Positions 8,602 to 17,621 of a DNA stretch of 64,000 nucleotides are shown here, one piece after another (within the stretch, counting starts at the first letter, position 1; each line of letters opens with the position of its first letter). The notes beneath the pieces are model-generated. The model was given only the letters and a program-made list of their open reading frames with translations, did not search any database and was not told where the DNA came from. A program made the translations under genes and the position numbers. Source of the DNA: Leptospira abararensis (GTDB lineage: Bacteria; Spirochaetota; Leptospiria; Leptospirales; Leptospiraceae). The DNA lies in the NCBI RefSeq assembly GCF_016918735.1, contig NZ_JAFFPR010000060.1, positions 248,001 through 312,000 of the forward strand. Reading direction: 5' to 3'.

Positions 8602-9036
8602 ATGTTTTACAAACTACTCGCAACAAACAAAGACATTACACTCACTATCCTCCGTGTCACACTCGGAGTTGTGATCCTTCCCCACGGAGCTCAAAAAGTT
8701 CTAGGTACTTTCGGTGGATACGGATTCGAAGGAACTATGGGTTTCTTTACTGGTCAATTGGGCATTCCTTACATCTTTGCTCTTCTTGCCATCATCGCTG
8801 AATTCTTTGGTGCGCTGGGTCTCATCCTTGGACTTTTCACAAGAGTGGCTGCGTTTGGAATTTTCTCAACTATGCTTGTGGCAGCAGTTCTCGTTCACTT
8901 ACCCAATGGATTTTTCGCTGATAAAGGTGGATTTGAATTTCAACTTTTAACTTTTGGTTTGGCAATCCCTCTGATCATTAAAGGTGCTGGTTCGTTTTCC
9001 CTTGATGATATCATCGCACATAAAATCGAAGGATAA
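8602..9036 (+). CDS. DoxX-family membrane protein
   Basis: From the ATG at 8602 (preceded by AAGAGG at 8592-8597) the product is 144 residues with four hydrophobic helices. The early segment ILRVTLGVVILPHGAQKVLG and the EFFGALGLILGLFTR helix are typical of DoxX proteins. These are small inner-membrane proteins found in thiol, quinone or oxidative-stress systems. The upstream palindromes suggest a regulated, perhaps stress-induced, gene. The longer frame from 8569 would put the start inside the operator and is rejected. Confidence 0.85.
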   Translation: MFYKLLATNKDITLTILRVTLGVVILPHGAQKVLGTFGGYGFEGTMGFFTGQLGIPYIFALLAIIAEFFGALGLILGLFTRVAAFGIFSTMLVAAVLVHLPNGFFADKGGFEFQLLTFGLAIPLIIKGAGSFSLDDIIAHKIEG

Positions 9037-9131
9037 TCATCTATAAAATCTTGACTAAGACTATCTAATAGTGTTAGCCAAACTTTGACCTCTCTGATTC
9101 CTTGTCTTAAACCATCGATAAGGAATCGGAG

Positions 9132-10190
9132 ATGCACACAATCAACCTTTCTACTCTCCAGTCACTACTACCAGAAGCAAAATTTTTAAATACAGATAGT
9201 ATCGTTTCTGTTTCTTTTACTGGACTCACCTCATTATCACTCGCAACTGCAAATGATATTTCCTTTGTAGCTTCTAAAACATTTGTGAACGAAGCAAAAA
9301 CTTCCAAAGCTCCTGTACTCATTGTATCCTCAGATGTTGTAGACTCACTCACAGAAAAAGCCTTAATCATTGTTCCCAAAGTAGAGCTAACGACCGCAAA
9401 AATCATTCGTCTCTTCTTTCCAGAAAAACAACCTACAGGAAAACATAGTGCACAAGTTGCGATTGATCCTTCGGCAAAGATTGGATCCAATACGGATCTT
9501 GGGCATTTTGTATCTATCGGCAAAAATTCTGTGATTGGAAATGATTGTATCATTGAAGACGGAGTGAAAATCGGTGACCGAGTCCAAATTGGTGATGGTT
9601 CCAGAATTGGAAAAAACTGCGTGTTCTTTGATGATACTATTGTTGGCAAACGTTTCATTGTATTTGGAAATTCTAGTTTCGGTGGCGACGGGTTTGGATT
9701 TGTCTTCGCAGATGGAAAACACAACAAAATTCCACAAGTGGGTCGCGTTGTGATCGGTGATGATGTGGAAGTAGGAAGTAATTGTACAATTGATCGTGGC
9801 GCTCTTACCGATACAACCATCGGGAACGGATGTAAATTTGATAATATGGTTCACATTGCTCACAACTGTAAGGTGGGAGACCATGTAATCATTGCAGGTC
9901 AGTCCGGTCTTGCTGGAAGTGTCACCCTTGGAAACCATGTAATTATCGGTGGCGCTTGTGCGATCAGTGACCACTTAACACTTGTTGATGGTACCATCAT
10001 TGCTGGTGGATCAAGCCTACGCACTTCTCCGAAAACAAAAGATGTTTATGTAGGATGGGATTTAGGTCTTACTTTCCCTGAATTTCAAAAGTATCGTGTG
10101 AATATCAAAAACATTGTGAACTTAAACAAATGGCTGAAGCGCATCGAAAACATTGAAAAGAAAGTGGGAATCGAAACTAAAGAATCTTAA
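9132..10190 (+). CDS. lpxD: UDP-3-O-acylglucosamine N-acyltransferase
   Basis: The 352-residue protein matches LpxD in length and order: an N-terminal UDP-sugar-binding domain (residues 1-105, ending FFPEKQ), then a left-handed beta helix of hexapeptide repeats (about 110-310; IGSNTDLGHFVSIGKNSVIG and similar), with the catalytic histidine region NMVHIAHNCKVG, and a C-terminal helical extension (KNIVNLNKWLKRIENIEKK). It adds the N-linked 3-hydroxyacyl chain in lipid A synthesis in the cytoplasm. The ATG at 9132 follows AAGGA by about 7 bp. It appears monocistronic here, away from other lpx genes. Confidence 0.92.
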   Translation: MHTINLSTLQSLLPEAKFLNTDSIVSVSFTGLTSLSLATANDISFVASKTFVNEAKTSKAPVLIVSSDVVDSLTEKALIIVPKVELTTAKIIRLFFPEKQPTGKHSAQVAIDPSAKIGSNTDLGHFVSIGKNSVIGNDCIIEDGVKIGDRVQIGDGSRIGKNCVFFDDTIVGKRFIVFGNSSFGGDGFGFVFADGKHNKIPQVGRVVIGDDVEVGSNCTIDRGALTDTTIGNGCKFDNMVHIAHNCKVGDHVIIAGQSGLAGSVTLGNHVIIGGACAISDHLTLVDGTIIAGGSSLRTSPKTKDVYVGWDLGLTFPEFQKYRVNIKNIVNLNKWLKRIENIEKKVGIETKES

Positions 10191-10216
10191 ATCGGCTTGA
10201 GAATCCTCGTTTCAAT

Positions 10217-10240
10217 CACAGCTTACTTAAGTAGGCTGTG
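10217..10240. terminator. Inverted repeat after lpxD, possible terminator
   Basis: CACAGC...GCTGTG flanks the palindrome TACTTAAGTA (24 nt in total, one T-G pair), giving a long stem between lpxD and the convergent gene. No U-run follows in either direction, so it is a weak intrinsic terminator candidate or simply a transcript-end hairpin. Confidence 0.3.
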
Positions 10241-10263
10241 AACTTCAAACTCCTAATAGATTT

Positions 10264-10707
10264 TCATCTTGCCCCAAGAGACTTCTTGTAGACTTGCGCT
10301 TTACCATAATACACTTCCGGAATTTTATTATCAGTTAGTTTGTATGAATAACCATCATAGAAAATTTCTGTAATGTGTAAGTAACTTCTCGAACTATACA
10401 GCTCTTTTACAAAATCTGCATTAAATAAGTCGTCTTTAACTTCCAATACTTTATATTCGGCAACGCAAGGAGAAATCCATTTAACGGATGACCTGATGAA
10501 TTTATCAGGATATACACGATAACTCACTTCTTCCAATTTAGTTCTCACTATAATCAATTCACCAAATTGCGCGTTATATGAGAAAACACCTGTATGAAAC
10601 GTATCACATTTTTTGTCGCCAATCGAAGCGAAAATTTCAAATGGAATGAATGGCGATATTGCAAGCAAGAATGTGATCACCGCTTGTTTAATTTGGTTTT
10701 TAAACAT
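10264..10707 (-). CDS. Small exported protein, unknown
   Basis: From the ATG at 10707 the product is about 147 residues with a signal-peptide-like start (MFKNQIKQAVITFLLAISPF, cleavage near IFA). The mature part contains two cysteines (KKCDT and SPCVAEY) that could form a disulfide, and alternating hydrophobic strands. An alternative start lies five codons upstream. No family is recognised. Its third positions look more AT-rich than lpxD or mazG next door, which may mean a recent acquisition or weak expression. Confidence 0.5.
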   Translation of the reverse strand: MFKNQIKQAVITFLLAISPFIPFEIFASIGDKKCDTFHTGVFSYNAQFGELIIVRTKLEEVSYRVYPDKFIRSSVKWISPCVAEYKVLEVKDDLFNADFVKELYSSRSYLHITEIFYDGYSYKLTDNKIPEVYYGKAQVYKKSLGAR

Positions 10708-10737
10708 AACTAAAGTTACCATAAATTCAATTCTATT

Positions 10738-11130
10738 TTACGTTACCGAATCCAAATACAATTGCACTCTTGATTTGACTTCTTCTAAAATGGAAGGATC
10801 AGGGAAAGACACAGGATTCCCTTCGGGATCGGCCCATAGGAACTCCACTCCTTCTGTTTTCAAAAGGCTCAAATAAAAAATGGGGGATGGGTTACGCCGG
10901 TTCCCTTCCAGTCCACCTAATCTCAGTGTAATGGAGCCCATGTCAGAGACCACCCATTCAAAGACCTCACCTTCCATTTTAGTTTTCCAGCGAATGGGAA
11001 AGGAAAGTTCAACATTTGCATCCATATTTAGTTGGTCATCAAACTTCGGATAATTTCCAGACAACCACTTATAGGCGATGATCGAAAATTCTTTTAGAAT
11101 TGGTAAATCATTTAGACCAATGGAATTCAT
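10738..11130 (-). CDS. Hypothetical cytoplasmic protein downstream of mazG
   Basis: I place the start at the ATG at 11130, 11 bp after the mazG stop; the longer frame would run back into mazG. The product is about 130 residues with no signal or membrane segment. It has a beta-rich middle (VELSFPIRWKTKMEGEVFEW) and a helical C-terminus (SILEEVKSRVQLYLDS). No family is recognised. It probably shares the mazG transcript. Confidence 0.65.
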   Translation of the reverse strand: MNSIGLNDLPILKEFSIIAYKWLSGNYPKFDDQLNMDANVELSFPIRWKTKMEGEVFEWVVSDMGSITLRLGGLEGNRRNPSPIFYLSLLKTEGVEFLWADPEGNPVSFPDPSILEEVKSRVQLYLDSVT

Positions 11131-11141
11131 ACGACTCTCGT

Positions 11142-11987
11142 TCAATGTTTCTCTCTCAATTGCAATTTCGCTTGGTCCCAAAACAAATCGAGTTCCTCTA
11201 AGGAATGATCCTTAAAAGGTTTTCCTGTTTGCAAAACCAAGTCTTCTACCATACGAAACCGGGTTTCAAACTTTTCATTGGCCCGGCGGAGGCAGGTTTC
11301 TGGATCGACAGAGAGTTTGCGTGACAAATTCACTAACAAAAAGAACAGATCACCTAACTCATCTTCGACTCTCTCATTATAAGGCAATTTTTTGGAATTG
11401 AGTGAACCTTGGGATTTTAATTCCACCTCCAGTTCCTTAATTTCTTCCTGAAACTTTTCAAAAACTCCAGAAACAGTGGGCCAATCAAATCCTTGTTTGG
11501 TGACTTTACTTTGAATTTTTTCGGAACGTTGGATGGCGGGGAGTGCTCTCGGAATTCCTGCCAAAATGCTTTTATCAGAGTCGTTACTGCCTTTGGATTC
11601 TTTTTCCTTTTGTTTCAACTGATCCCATTGGGTAAGGACCTGTTCACCGGAATCAATTCCTGATTTGTTTCCGTAGACATGAGGATGACGAAAGACTAAT
11701 TTTTGGAATACATCGTTTGCCACATCTTGGAACGCAAAAGCTCCGCGTTCTTTGGCTAGTTGGCTATGAAAAGTAATTTGGAAAAGTAAGTCCCCGAGTT
11801 CTTCTTTTAAGTGGTTGTCGTCACCTCGTTCGATGGTATCCACCACCTCATAGGTTTCTTCTAGTAAATGGGGGATGACGGAAAGATGGGTCTGTTCTTT
11901 ATCCCAAGGGCAACCTTCGGGGCTACGTAAATCCGCCGTGAGTGCGAGTAAGTTTTCCAAGGGAGAATCAAAATTAGGAGGGTTCAC
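11142..11987 (-). CDS. mazG: Nucleoside triphosphate pyrophosphohydrolase
   Basis: The 281-residue protein has two MazG domains. The first has CPWDKEQTHLSVIPHLLEE, the EExxE motif (EETYE, near residue 41) and ExxD (EELGD, near 62), which coordinate Mg2+. The second repeats the arrangement (VEDELGDLFFLLVNLSRKL, near 215-235). It hydrolyses NTPs to NMPs and pyrophosphate, removing damaged or excess nucleotides. Length and layout match the tandem-domain E. coli type. Confidence 0.93.
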   Translation of the reverse strand: MNPPNFDSPLENLLALTADLRSPEGCPWDKEQTHLSVIPHLLEETYEVVDTIERGDDNHLKEELGDLLFQITFHSQLAKERGAFAFQDVANDVFQKLVFRHPHVYGNKSGIDSGEQVLTQWDQLKQKEKESKGSNDSDKSILAGIPRALPAIQRSEKIQSKVTKQGFDWPTVSGVFEKFQEEIKELEVELKSQGSLNSKKLPYNERVEDELGDLFFLLVNLSRKLSVDPETCLRRANEKFETRFRMVEDLVLQTGKPFKDHSLEELDLFWDQAKLQLREKH

Positions 11988-12070
11988 TGATTGTATTTTT
12001 CCCGAACCTTGCGGGAAGCAAACGGAAATTTTATCTTGCGAAAGGCCCCCCCCTTTACGAGTCTATCCCT

Positions 12071-12583
12071 ATGTTCCAATCCCGTGTCTCCGTTGCCATC
12101 CTCATGGTGATCGCTACTGTCATCAGCCGTATCCTACCACACCCACCGAATTTTACGCCTATTTTGGCTGTTTCTTTGTTTTCGGGTGCTTATTTGACAG
12201 ACAGACGACTTGCTCTTTTAGTTCCGATCTTGGCGATGTTTGTTTCCGATTTTTTCATTGGGTTTCATGACCTAATGCCTGTGGTTTACGGATTTATGAT
12301 TCTTGCAGTCCTTTTTGGAAAACAAATCGGATCTTCGCTTACCAAATCCTTTGGATTTACAGTGGCCGGATCGGTAGTTTTCTTTGTTCTCACAAACCTT
12401 GCGGTTTGGGCGACGAGTGGAATGTATACTTTGGATCTGTCGGGCCTAGTGACTTGTTTTACACTTGCCATCCCTTTTTTCCAAAACTCAATTGCGGGTG
12501 ATTTAGTGTATTCGGGAATCCTTTTTGGATCCATGGCTCTTCTGAACAGAACCGTATTTGTTACGGCAAAACAAAACGCTTAA
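12071..12583 (+). CDS. DUF6580-like small integral membrane protein
   Basis: The 170-residue protein has about five hydrophobic helices. The opening (ISRILPHPPNFTPILAVSLF) and the following AYLTDRRLALLVPILAMFVSD are characteristic of DUF6580, a family that resembles ECF-type S components. The C-terminal helix contains PFFQNSIAGDLVYSGILFG, also conserved in that family. A role in vitamin or small-molecule uptake is possible but unproved. It is divergent from mazG and converges on the ATP-grasp gene. Confidence 0.75.
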   Translation: MFQSRVSVAILMVIATVISRILPHPPNFTPILAVSLFSGAYLTDRRLALLVPILAMFVSDFFIGFHDLMPVVYGFMILAVLFGKQIGSSLTKSFGFTVAGSVVFFVLTNLAVWATSGMYTLDLSGLVTCFTLAIPFFQNSIAGDLVYSGILFGSMALLNRTVFVTAKQNA

Positions 12584-12602
12584 AGTACTTAAGTTTTTCT
12601 TT

Positions 12603-13553
12603 TTACAACTCTTGAAACATTCGGTGGACTCGGTCGCTTGGACCATCTGCCGAATCCTTAATCCTTTCCACTAACTGCAACCGATCTCGTAAACCCATCC
12701 GATTCGCAATTTGAATTCCAAGTCCTGGCCTTGCATTCATTTCGAGTAGTAATGGACCTCTCGATTCATCGAGTACAATATCCACACCCAAATACCCTAG
12801 TCCAGACATATCGTAACACCGAGAGGCCATCTCCAAAATTGTTGGCCAATGAGGTATAATTCTTCCGCTTAATGTCTGTTTTGTGTCTGGATGGAGATGA
12901 ATGATTTTATCATTACATACTGCATGGGTGAGTTCTCCTCGGCGGAGGTCAACACCCACACCGAGTGCTCCTTGGTGGAGGTTCGCCCTTCCTCCTGATT
13001 CCTTTGTAGGCAATCGCAACATGGCCATCACTGGATAACCTAAAAATACAATCACTCGAATGTCGGGAATCCCACGAAAAGAAATTTCCCGAAAGAAAGA
13101 ATGGCATTCCAATCGTTCTTGTAAAATACAAGAATCAGAGTTGCCATCTAAGGAATAAAGTCCTGATAGAATTCCTGAGATATGATGATGGAGTTCTTTT
13201 TCCGATAGGATTTTGTCATCTACCTTATGGTAATTGACAGAACCATTGGCGACTTCGGATTCGCGTGTTATCACAAGGATTCCGTTCCCCATACCACCGT
13301 TAGCTGGTTTGACAACAAAGCCCGGTCTCCCTTGGATGAGTTCCCGTATATTGCGAATCCCACCGAAAGTATCCACAACTCCATAGTGATAGGGCATCGG
13401 CACATGGAACTGTCTTGCAAGTTCTGCTGTTTTCCATTTATCATCAACTAACGGATAGTATTCTCTGGGATTATAAGGTAAAATATATTCACCAATCCTA
13501 CGGTTGATTCCAAGGACACCCTCCCCTTCAAATTTTTTGAAAAGGGAAATCAC
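12603..13553 (-). CDS. RimK-related ATP-grasp (alpha-L-glutamate ligase-like) protein
   Basis: The 316-residue protein belongs to the ATP-grasp superfamily near RimK: VKPANGGMGNGILV (ATP-binding loop, near 100), the basic segment REISFRGIPDIRVIVFLG, LGVDIVLDE and the Mg-binding EMNARPG (near 275). It starts with GTG at 13553, overlapping the upstream gene's TGA (GTGA, 13550-13553). Such enzymes join an amino acid to a carboxylate through an acyl-phosphate. The neighbours (inactive transglutaminase with 7 TM, DTGA-type protease) form a known amidoligase gene neighbourhood. The ligation target is unknown. Confidence 0.85.
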   Translation of the reverse strand: MISLFKKFEGEGVLGINRRIGEYILPYNPREYYPLVDDKWKTAELARQFHVPMPYHYGVVDTFGGIRNIRELIQGRPGFVVKPANGGMGNGILVITRESEVANGSVNYHKVDDKILSEKELHHHISGILSGLYSLDGNSDSCILQERLECHSFFREISFRGIPDIRVIVFLGYPVMAMLRLPTKESGGRANLHQGALGVGVDLRRGELTHAVCNDKIIHLHPDTKQTLSGRIIPHWPTILEMASRCYDMSGLGYLGVDIVLDESRGPLLLEMNARPGLGIQIANRMGLRDRLQLVERIKDSADGPSDRVHRMFQEL

Positions 13554-15136
13554 GACTTAAATATTTCCTTAAACCGAAATAGTTCAGATACACGGTAACC
13601 TTTGTATTGGCCAAGAAGGATTTGAATGGCGATTACAACAAATAACAATTCAGGATGTGTAAAAAAGAGGATTTGTAAAGAACCAAAAAAGAAAATCATA
13701 TAACTGATAAGGGCGATCAGCAATGTTCCTGTCAAAGTCACCAAAGAATGCATCACACCTTCTTCAATGATCATAATCGAAAATCGCTCAATAAAGATCG
13801 TAGTAATGACTATAGGAAACAAAGTCACACTCATCTGATTGAAAAAAGAAATCTCTTCATTTAAAACAGAAAATAAAATTAAGGTAATTACCGTGATGGT
13901 GAGCAGAATAGAAAGCCTAGGAACTGCGAGTAGATAGTATTTATCCAAGGCATACCTTTCAAAAAAACCAAGCCCTATCATTAAAAGAAAAAAACTAATC
14001 CCGAAAAGGAGATTCGTCTCATAAAAAAACATGGCAAGTAAAATCGGGGTAAAAATTCCAAAGGTAGGAATCCCAATCATATTCCTGGCCACCGACAAAA
14101 CCAAGGCACCGATAGGAATCAGGATTACTAAACGGAATAAATTTTGTAATGGTGTCGGAAGGCTATATAAAGAATAATACCTTAAAAAACTATTACTAGA
14201 AGCCACTTCTTCGCTATACTCTTTAAAATTATAACGATTTACATTGGATTTTGTGATATACGCCGTATAACGAAAAGTAGCTGGCTCTTCTCCAAGAGAA
14301 CGCCTCTCCTCCACAGACTTCCAAAGCGGTAAATACCCGCTGGCACTTTGGGCAAAAATATTTTTGTACGTGGACACAAAATACCACTTCCCGTGAATTC
14401 GAATTTCATTCCAAAAACTGAGTTTCGCTTTATTATCCTTTGTGTTTTGTTTGGACAAATCAAAGCCAGCGACTGTCCTTGCTTGAATTCCTTTCATACG
14501 ACAGAGAAGAGAAAATAACATGGCTTGTGTATAAGCACTTCCATTATTCAAACGGATCGTATCTGCGAGGGTGATCTCTTTGGTTGTATTTAATACTTCT
14601 TCAGAGATAAAATAGTATATTTGTTTGGCAGAAGCAACATTGTCTTTGTCATACGGATGGATTTGTTCGAATAACTTTTTTGCTAAACGTATTTCTTCTG
14701 GGGAAAAGTTTTTTAAAGAAAGGTAGTATGGTTCTTTGGTTGGCTGTTTTCTATTTTCAGGAATGATTTCTGGTTCTGGGTTGGTATGTGTATATGGCAG
14801 GATTTTTATTTTTGCATAGTATCCAATAGAAGAATTCCAATCCTCTCCTTCCCAAATTCCCAAATGACCATATTGTTTTTTCTGCAAACGAAAATCTAAA
14901 TCCTCCATTTTGGTATTGGATTTAAGGACTCTTGATTGGATGAATTGTTTCGGAATAGGAAAGGTGACTTCAGAAACAGCTACATTTTCTTTTGGGAGGA
15001 TTACTACTTGTAAGTTAACAGTATCATCCACTTCCACAGGCAACAAGGACAATTCAGCAACATTAAGTTTATAAAGAATTGATACAATTGGCAAAATGAT
15101 AAGGATAGATACAGTAATTAAAGTTTTACGATCCAA
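13550..15136 (-). CDS. Inactive transglutaminase fused to 7 TM helices
   Basis: The 528-residue protein has one N-terminal helix (residues 5-25) and a large periplasmic part. The transglutaminase fold is at about 185-290, where the expected catalytic Cys is replaced (NNGSAYTQAMLF) and the His/Asp strand reads FWNEIRIHGKWYF. About seven helices follow from residue 335 to the end. This matches the inactive-transglutaminase/7TM family described with ATP-grasp ligases. The start is TTG at 15136 with an AGGGGA ribosome site, one base after the protease stop. It is probably a binding or sensing platform, not an enzyme. Confidence 0.85.
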   Translation of the reverse strand: MDRKTLITVSILIILPIVSILYKLNVAELSLLPVEVDDTVNLQVVILPKENVAVSEVTFPIPKQFIQSRVLKSNTKMEDLDFRLQKKQYGHLGIWEGEDWNSSIGYYAKIKILPYTHTNPEPEIIPENRKQPTKEPYYLSLKNFSPEEIRLAKKLFEQIHPYDKDNVASAKQIYYFISEEVLNTTKEITLADTIRLNNGSAYTQAMLFSLLCRMKGIQARTVAGFDLSKQNTKDNKAKLSFWNEIRIHGKWYFVSTYKNIFAQSASGYLPLWKSVEERRSLGEEPATFRYTAYITKSNVNRYNFKEYSEEVASSNSFLRYYSLYSLPTPLQNLFRLVILIPIGALVLSVARNMIGIPTFGIFTPILLAMFFYETNLLFGISFFLLMIGLGFFERYALDKYYLLAVPRLSILLTITVITLILFSVLNEEISFFNQMSVTLFPIVITTIFIERFSIMIIEEGVMHSLVTLTGTLLIALISYMIFFFGSLQILFFTHPELLFVVIAIQILLGQYKGYRVSELFRFKEIFKS

Positions 15137-15137
15137 A

Positions 15138-15728
15138 CTAATCCCCTAAGGCATGTGATAATGAAACATCGACAAGAAACTTACCCATAAGAAAGTTTCG
15201 ACCAATGAGTATGGGATAAGTTAAGTTGGTTCTATCATTTAAATTAATAATCACTTCTTCCTTATACTTTCCCATCTTCATCAATTCACTAATAATGATT
15301 CTATTCTCAGAAACACCGGAAGTACTAGTCACCTTAGCTTCTTTGACAAATTTACTTTTTAAACGAACTGGTTTTTCGTCCACGAAGGTATCAAACAAAA
15401 CAAACACTTCCCCGTTTTCAGTGACCCTTTCAATATTGATCGCATGGATGGAACAGGATTTAGCTCCCGTATCTACTCGAGCACGAAGTTTCAGTTTCCA
15501 ATTAGGAAATTCAACCCACTCCACTCGACCAACTATAGGCTTTAAATATTGAGGAGGAATGACAATGGGTTTGATATGCGAATCTGGTTTTTTCTCGATG
15601 ATTTGTTTGGAGCCAAAACAATTCATCAATACAAGAATAGAAACAATTACAAATAAGTATGAGAATTGGCGAAAAATAATTCGTGGATGGAGTGATGGAA
15701 ATTTCATAAAATGACTAGAAAATCTCAT
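15138..15728 (-). CDS. Lipoprotein DTGA-type (retropepsin-like; RimB/'Zn_protease') protease
   Basis: The 196-residue protein carries a membrane leader with lipobox LMNC (Cys37), so it is probably anchored outside the cytoplasm. Its catalytic-type motif is RVDTGAKSCSIHA, with Asp86-Thr87-Gly88-Ala89, as in the PF05618 family. That family was named a zinc protease but has a pepsin-like DTG(A) signature. A second conserved block is PILIGRNFLMGKFLVDVS near the C-terminus. An alternative start is Met8. The ATG overlaps the ClC stop (ATGA, 15725-15728). It may cut or edit a peptide made or sensed by its partners. Confidence 0.82.
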   Translation of the reverse strand: MRFSSHFMKFPSLHPRIIFRQFSYLFVIVSILVLMNCFGSKQIIEKKPDSHIKPIVIPPQYLKPIVGRVEWVEFPNWKLKLRARVDTGAKSCSIHAINIERVTENGEVFVLFDTFVDEKPVRLKSKFVKEAKVTSTSGVSENRIIISELMKMGKYKEEVIINLNDRTNLTYPILIGRNFLMGKFLVDVSLSHALGD

Positions 15729-17533
15729 ACTGACTTACGCTGCTTATTTTTCACTTCATTTTGGTATGCATTGAATAAATCAATGTATCTCAAATATCCT
15801 AAACATTTACCATCTTCAACAATCGCAAGTTTGTCGACATCATATTCTAAAAGAATGCGAAGGGCCTTTCCTAAAGTATCTTTTGTGCAAACAGAGGGAA
15901 CATCTTGTACAATTTCTCCGCAGGTAATGAGGTTTTTTAAGTCTGCTTCAAATTCTGGAAGGATTCTATTTTTTCGAAGTGATACAATTCCCTTATACTC
16001 ATCCCCTGCTCCAAGTAAAATGAAATCACTGGCTTGAATCCCTGGAGCATTGGATTGTAACTCCGTAAGGGAGAGATTTTCGGAGACCATAGCATACTTA
16101 CGAAATTCAGAAAAATGGTCGGTGATACGAATCCGATCCATGATGTCTTGGTTCATATCCCAGTGGTGGGAGGGAGACAAAAATCTGTTTTTGATTTGGT
16201 TTCGATAGATGGAGGTTTTATGAGACAATACGACAGCGACTACAGATACAATCATGAGTGGAGGTAACAATTCATAACTTCCAATCATATCACAAACCAT
16301 AATCATTCCTGCGATGGGAGCTTTTGCTACTCCCGCAAAAAAAGACCCCATTCCAACCAAAAGAAAGGGAAAGATGATTATATTTAGTTCGGGAAACAAC
16401 ACTTGCGCCATAGATCCCACAAAGGCACCTAACATTCCACCGATGGCGAATGATGGCCCGAGTAAACCCCCAGAACTTCCCGAACCAACAGTAAGTGAAG
16501 TAGAAAAGACTTTAAATAAAGCCACGGCCAATAGAAAAAAAGGTCCAGAAAATCCAAAACTTGTAGATTCTAAAACTTCGCCATTGATCATCCTTTGGAT
16601 CAGTCCAAATCCAGAACCCAAAACTTCAGGAAATAATAAAGCAATACAACCTACAATAAGTCCACCAAATGCTGGTTTTAAGTAGTTTGGTAAGGGAAGT
16701 TTGGAAAACAAATCTTGAACAAGATGGTATATTTTTACGAAAAAGTAACCTACCAGATAACAGAGAAGCCCAAGTAGAATGTACAAGGGAATATGTCGAT
16801 AGTCATTCAAACTATATTCTTGTACAGAAAATATAGAACCACTTCCCGCAATACTTGTGTAAGTAAGATAAGCAGTTACCGAAGAAAGAATACAAGGTAC
16901 AAGAGAATCACTTTCGATATCTTCTTGGTAGACCATTTCAACCGCAGTGATGGCTCCACCGAGCGGAGCACGAAAAATGGCACCGAGTCCTCCGGCAGTT
17001 CCTGCTAACATCAATGTCCTTCGCGCTCGTGCTCCTGCACCCAAGAACCCTGCCAAACTCGAGCCAAACCCTGCTCCAATCTGCGCGGTGGGGCCTTCCT
17101 TTCCCCCTGACCCACCGGAACCTAACGTAAGTATGGTGGCAAGTGCTTTATAAAAAGGAACTTTGGCCTGAATTTTTCCTTCATTAAAATGGAATGCATA
17201 AATCAGTGAATCTGTTCCACCACCTTGTGCTTCCAAACAAAAGAAACTGGTGATGATTCCGACTAGGAGTCCGCCGATGGCAGGTAAAAAAACGATCCAA
17301 AGTGGAGAAATGGGGCCGACGGTTCCAACGGAATGGAAGTGTAAGTCCCCCGAAGGAATGCCTGGATCATAACCCATAAGGTTCCCAAAGGTGAAGGATT
17401 CTGTCCAAGTCAGGATCCAGTTGAATCCATAGGCGCCAAAACCGGAAAGCAAACCAATGAATAGAGAATAGACATAAATCGATCGCGGTCCCTGGATAGA
17501 AAACACGCCCTTTAGACCGAAATTTGACCCCAT
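15725..17533 (-). CDS. ClC-type chloride channel/antiporter with CBS domains
   Basis: The 602-residue protein has the ClC membrane core (residues 20-430): the helix-D motif GSGGSGGKEGPTAQIG (about 139-154), where the GKEGP glutamate is the gating/proton residue, and later GSGSSGGLLGPSFAIGG. A pair of CBS-like domains fills the C-terminus (about 450-590; CGEIVQDVPSVCTKDTLGKAL, LAIVEDGKCLGYL). Intact gating Glu suggests H+/Cl- exchange, though channel versus antiporter cannot be settled by eye. It is the first gene of a four-gene, overlapping minus-strand operon. Confidence 0.93.
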   Translation of the reverse strand: MGSNFGLKGVFSIQGPRSIYVYSLFIGLLSGFGAYGFNWILTWTESFTFGNLMGYDPGIPSGDLHFHSVGTVGPISPLWIVFLPAIGGLLVGIITSFFCLEAQGGGTDSLIYAFHFNEGKIQAKVPFYKALATILTLGSGGSGGKEGPTAQIGAGFGSSLAGFLGAGARARRTLMLAGTAGGLGAIFRAPLGGAITAVEMVYQEDIESDSLVPCILSSVTAYLTYTSIAGSGSIFSVQEYSLNDYRHIPLYILLGLLCYLVGYFFVKIYHLVQDLFSKLPLPNYLKPAFGGLIVGCIALLFPEVLGSGFGLIQRMINGEVLESTSFGFSGPFFLLAVALFKVFSTSLTVGSGSSGGLLGPSFAIGGMLGAFVGSMAQVLFPELNIIIFPFLLVGMGSFFAGVAKAPIAGMIMVCDMIGSYELLPPLMIVSVVAVVLSHKTSIYRNQIKNRFLSPSHHWDMNQDIMDRIRITDHFSEFRKYAMVSENLSLTELQSNAPGIQASDFILLGAGDEYKGIVSLRKNRILPEFEADLKNLITCGEIVQDVPSVCTKDTLGKALRILLEYDVDKLAIVEDGKCLGYLRYIDLFNAYQNEVKNKQRKSV

Positions 17534-17621
17534 AGGTCAAGATTGTAAATTCGTCTAAATTTCCCAAGGAAATTCTGAATCCTCTTGACCCAAGAATGAA
17601 TTCCTGTGACGATTGGATGGT

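Noticed and set aside
9107..9974. Long minus-strand ORFs inside lpxD
   Set aside because: lpxD has full family structure on the plus strand; the minus frames have no family features and follow from hexapeptide-repeat codon bias.
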